From contig OZ025260.1 in the NCBI GenBank assembly GCA_964019135.1, positions 33,660,254-33,724,253 of the forward strand: 64,000 bases of DNA, given 5' to 3'. Shown here one piece after another: positions 61,047 through 64,000 of the stretch; the stretch's first letter is position 1, and each line of letters starts with the position of its first letter. Made by a program: the position numbers and the translations under genes. The DNA is from Arenicola marina (lineage: Eukaryota; Annelida; Polychaeta; Arenicolidae). Under the pieces are notes generated by a model. It was not told the origin of the DNA. It ran no database searches and was given only the letters and a program-made list of their open reading frames with translations.

Positions 61047-64000
61047 CTTGATCGCACTCTATATTCCAATAGTTGGTTGTGCGGATTGCTGATTATAGGC
61101 AGTCGGTTGCTAGATGCACCCCGCCATTCCTAGAACTTTAGCTATATCTTCATGTCGATTTCAACTCATATCATAAGACGCTTTGCTCAATAACGTTAAT
61201 GCATCTGTGCCGTCTACGATTCTGAGACTGTTTGTTTTGTCTACAACTATTCCCTGTGAGTGGCGTGCGTCTACGCTTGGTCCAGTTAATGCTTTGCCAT
61301 CTAACACCCTCACGCTGAGCAGCTATTGGCGCAGAATTGTGGCAAGTGATGCTTGGCACATTTTCAATCATTTTTTATCAGGACCTTGCCTCTGTTCTCT
61401 TGACTGTGTGCGCAGAGAGCTTATTTAGATTTTATAGTTTATTATTTAGGTTTTATAGTGAAACTATGAATCTTCAGTGTAGTTATCTGATATCATCATG
61501 ATGTTCCCTTGGAAGTTGTGGAAGCGAGACCTTTGAGAAACGTTAAACTTCTGAATGCTATGGAGTATGTTTTATTATTTCTACGTAGTTGTATTTACCC
61601 CCAAGTATTATTGCATGACTGTAAAGCTGGCGTCCGTATAATACTGGAGAAACAAATATCACGCGTCATAGCTTCTCTTGCTACTACTATTATAATTATT
61701 AATAGTTGCCATGGTAACTGCCATACATTTGTTACCTCTCCCCTAGGTGGAGGATGAGAGTGAGGGGAACAATGTATTCTCAGGCCGAAAGTTTAGAGTG
61801 ACTGCCAGAGTAAGCCACTCGCTGCCTGCCTGTAACATTGCACGCAGTTGTAGATATGCTGCACTTCTAACCACGTGTATTGATCCTTCAATCAGCGCTG
61901 AGCTCTGTACTAATCTGGGTTGCAACCCGCGAGGTGGTGGCGTTGGTGGTGGTGGTTCACTCCAGCCATAGCCACATTGATTTTTCCCTATAGTCCTCGA
62001 CAAAAAAAATCTCAATAGCATTTGTGTAAATAGACTGTGTGGTTCTCTGCTTCTCTGGGACACATGTGGATTGATTTTGTAGGTTCGGTTTAGAGCAAGT
62101 TACATCCTGTCCATGATTGGAAATTGTTTTCAGAAAAACACAAGCTATGGTAAAAAAAGCGTTTGCACTATACGATTCCACCGTGTCGTCAAACGCTTAC
62201 AATTAACTAACCATATCGATTTTCGAAAGTCAATCCTGGTTTAATGTTGTCCAGAAGCCAAGGGGTTATTACTCGCACAAAGAACTTGCTGCCAAGGGTT
62301 GAGTGTCTGCCTTTTGTGCCATCACTTTTTCGTGTTTTTTTTATTTGTTAGTGTTTAGTGTTAGAAGTAGATTAGTTGGTGTTCTCGCATGGTTGCGTAT
62401 GATTGCTCTTTACTTCCCTTGGACTTGGTATTATTTATCATCAAAGAAACAAAATATCGTTTAAGTACTCACCATGTGTGTCGTAATATAATTACCTGAT
62501 GCAATGCGATGCAATACAACATAGAGAAACGTTTAATGTCGGATACAAAAAAACTGCAGACATGTTTGGTTAAAGGAATAGCTCCAAATATTTAGTCTTC
62601 ATGGAAAATATCTGCCGCCTCGTTTTCTAATTGAACACAAAATATTTCCATTACAAGCCTAAAATCAGTTTATATCTGTCAGCTTCAGCCAAAGACAACA
62701 GAATTTGGCTTATTCACAGTCCTGTTGCCAAGAGAATTCACATGATGCCAAAATGAATAGTATCACGCAAGAGAAGCAGACAAGTTTTGCTATGGCCGCC
62801 GCTTTGTTTTCCTTGTCACCTGCCATGTCCATGGGCCATAATATTGCTGTATTTTGGGAGGGTGATTCGGTTGTGTACATGCCGAGCCATAACTCGAATT
62901 ACATGCGTTTCCTGGTCTCACATGCTCATAGCTGTTAATATGTAGACGTTGTATGGACAAATAACGCTCTGTCCCCTTTGCTTGTTCTTGATGTTAGACT
63001 CTTCCATGGGTCTACTTCTTTTAACCAATGAAAAGGCAGTAAGATGACCTTCACCTTACGACATCATGAAAACGCGGGTGTCAGAACACTTTCGTCTGCC
63101 ATACTTTATGCTAGAGGCTATCTTGTTGTGCTGTTATTAACCAAAATTACTTACAAGTAAGTTAAAATTACAAGGGTCTCGTGTAATGGTGTACATAAAT
63201 GCATGAAACGTGGCTGCAAATGGTGCACAGAAAAGGTAGTTGAGGAAAGCGAGGCGGCAGATATTAAACGCGCCAACTTTTTTCTCCTTGTGAAATCAGA
63301 CGGTTATTGAAAGTCTAGATGTGTTATGTTTGCGCTATCCGTTCAGCAGGAAAAACACCTTGAAGCCTACACATGTCATCAGCTACAAGTTGTAGTTAAG
63401 CCTTAAGGACAGTAAAGGTTATTATTTTCCTCCTAAATTCCCTTGCATTTCTCTGTGTATAGCACGTGAGCTATTTATAGAAACGTAATAGCTTAGCTTA
63501 CTTCCGGTTAGCACGTGGCGGGGTCCAGGGTTCTTCTCCCAAACTGTCTTCTGAGCTGTGGGTGGCATACCAGCATACTCGCACGGTCTTGGATTGTAGA
63601 TGTACACTACCCCAGTGCATTTGTCCACTTTGCATGACCCCTTCAAAAACTTCATTTCATATAGCATGTAGGTGTTTCCATCATTTGTTGAAGATATAGC
63701 CTACGTTTAATTGGAAGTTGCTTTAAGTTGTATAAGTTTGACAGCGGTATAGCTGTGCTCGATGCCTGTAATGCTGTATACGTTGCACAGTTGTCTGTTC
63801 GTTTTGATTGTCCTACAGTGGCACTGAAGTTAAACCACTTTAGTTTTGATTTTCTTACTCAAGACATGCTACATGTTCAGTTCATTTTTCTTTTGAATTT
63901 GATGCTTTAATGATCAATAATTTGTAATCAAGCATAGCGCTATTTCTATTTGTTTCGTTTCTGTCCGTTAAAGTCGAGTACCAGTGTTCCGCCTGTTTTG
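61047..64000. other. AT-rich single-copy; no recognised gene
   Basis: An X-box-like palindrome at 61705-61718 and a possible exon starting at 61748 after ctcccctag (VEDESEGNNVFSGRKFRV), which I cannot assign to any family. No BEACH, PH or WD40 exon of NBEA/LRBA recognised. Nothing else seen. Confidence 0.4.

Overview
This is a eukaryotic genomic window. Intron/exon structure, GT-AG splice sites, tRNA-derived SINE copies and no prokaryotic gene organisation all show this. It reads as an invertebrate bilaterian. Some interspersed repeats (25.4 kb, 15.8 kb and the four-copy SINE family) look to me like lophotrochozoan, perhaps molluscan, repeats, but that placement is weak and made from memory. 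A 200-base run of N (8036-8235) is an assembly gap.

Two protein-coding genes can be supported, both on the + strand. (1) Exons 2 and 3 of a theta-class glutathione S-transferase (7309-7396 and 7528-7684). Its first exon and its C-terminal exons are not visible; the gap lies 352 bases after exon 3. (2) Twenty-four consecutive exons of a neurobeachin/LRBA-family BEACH protein between 25786 and 58156. Joined, they give 3747 bases = 1249 codons with no stop. They cover the N-terminal armadillo-like region, the concanavalin A-like domain, the DUF4704-type helical region, an acidic linker with a predicted PKA-anchoring helix, and the conserved block after the linker. The start exon(s) and the PH-BEACH-WD40 half are not seen.

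Layout: 1-4.8 kb is noncoding with short minisatellites. 4.79-7.24 kb is a 54-bp tRNA-like tandem array. 7.3-7.7 kb is the GSTT fragment. 8.2-25.7 kb is noncoding and repeat-dense: G/C homopolymers, a 73-bp tRNA-like array, and a 2.5-kb array with a G-quadruplex motif in most units. 25.8-58.2 kb is the NBEA/LRBA gene, most of whose intronic length is minisatellite. 58.7-64 kb is largely single-copy AT-rich sequence with no recognised exon.

The most interesting signal is structural. In at least six introns of the NBEA/LRBA gene (and probably eight to ten) the minisatellite unit carries a copy of the adjacent splice site plus the edge of the adjacent exon, and the functional site lies in register with the array. 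Examples are 33 copies of the exon 10 end with its donor, ten copies of the exon 24 end with its donor, three copies of the exon 17 donor, about 216 copies of the exon 3 acceptor, nine of the exon 14 acceptor and two of the exon 7 acceptor. The gene therefore carries hundreds of tandem decoy splice sites, some preserving frame. All similarity statements come from reading by eye and from memory of the families; no search was run.
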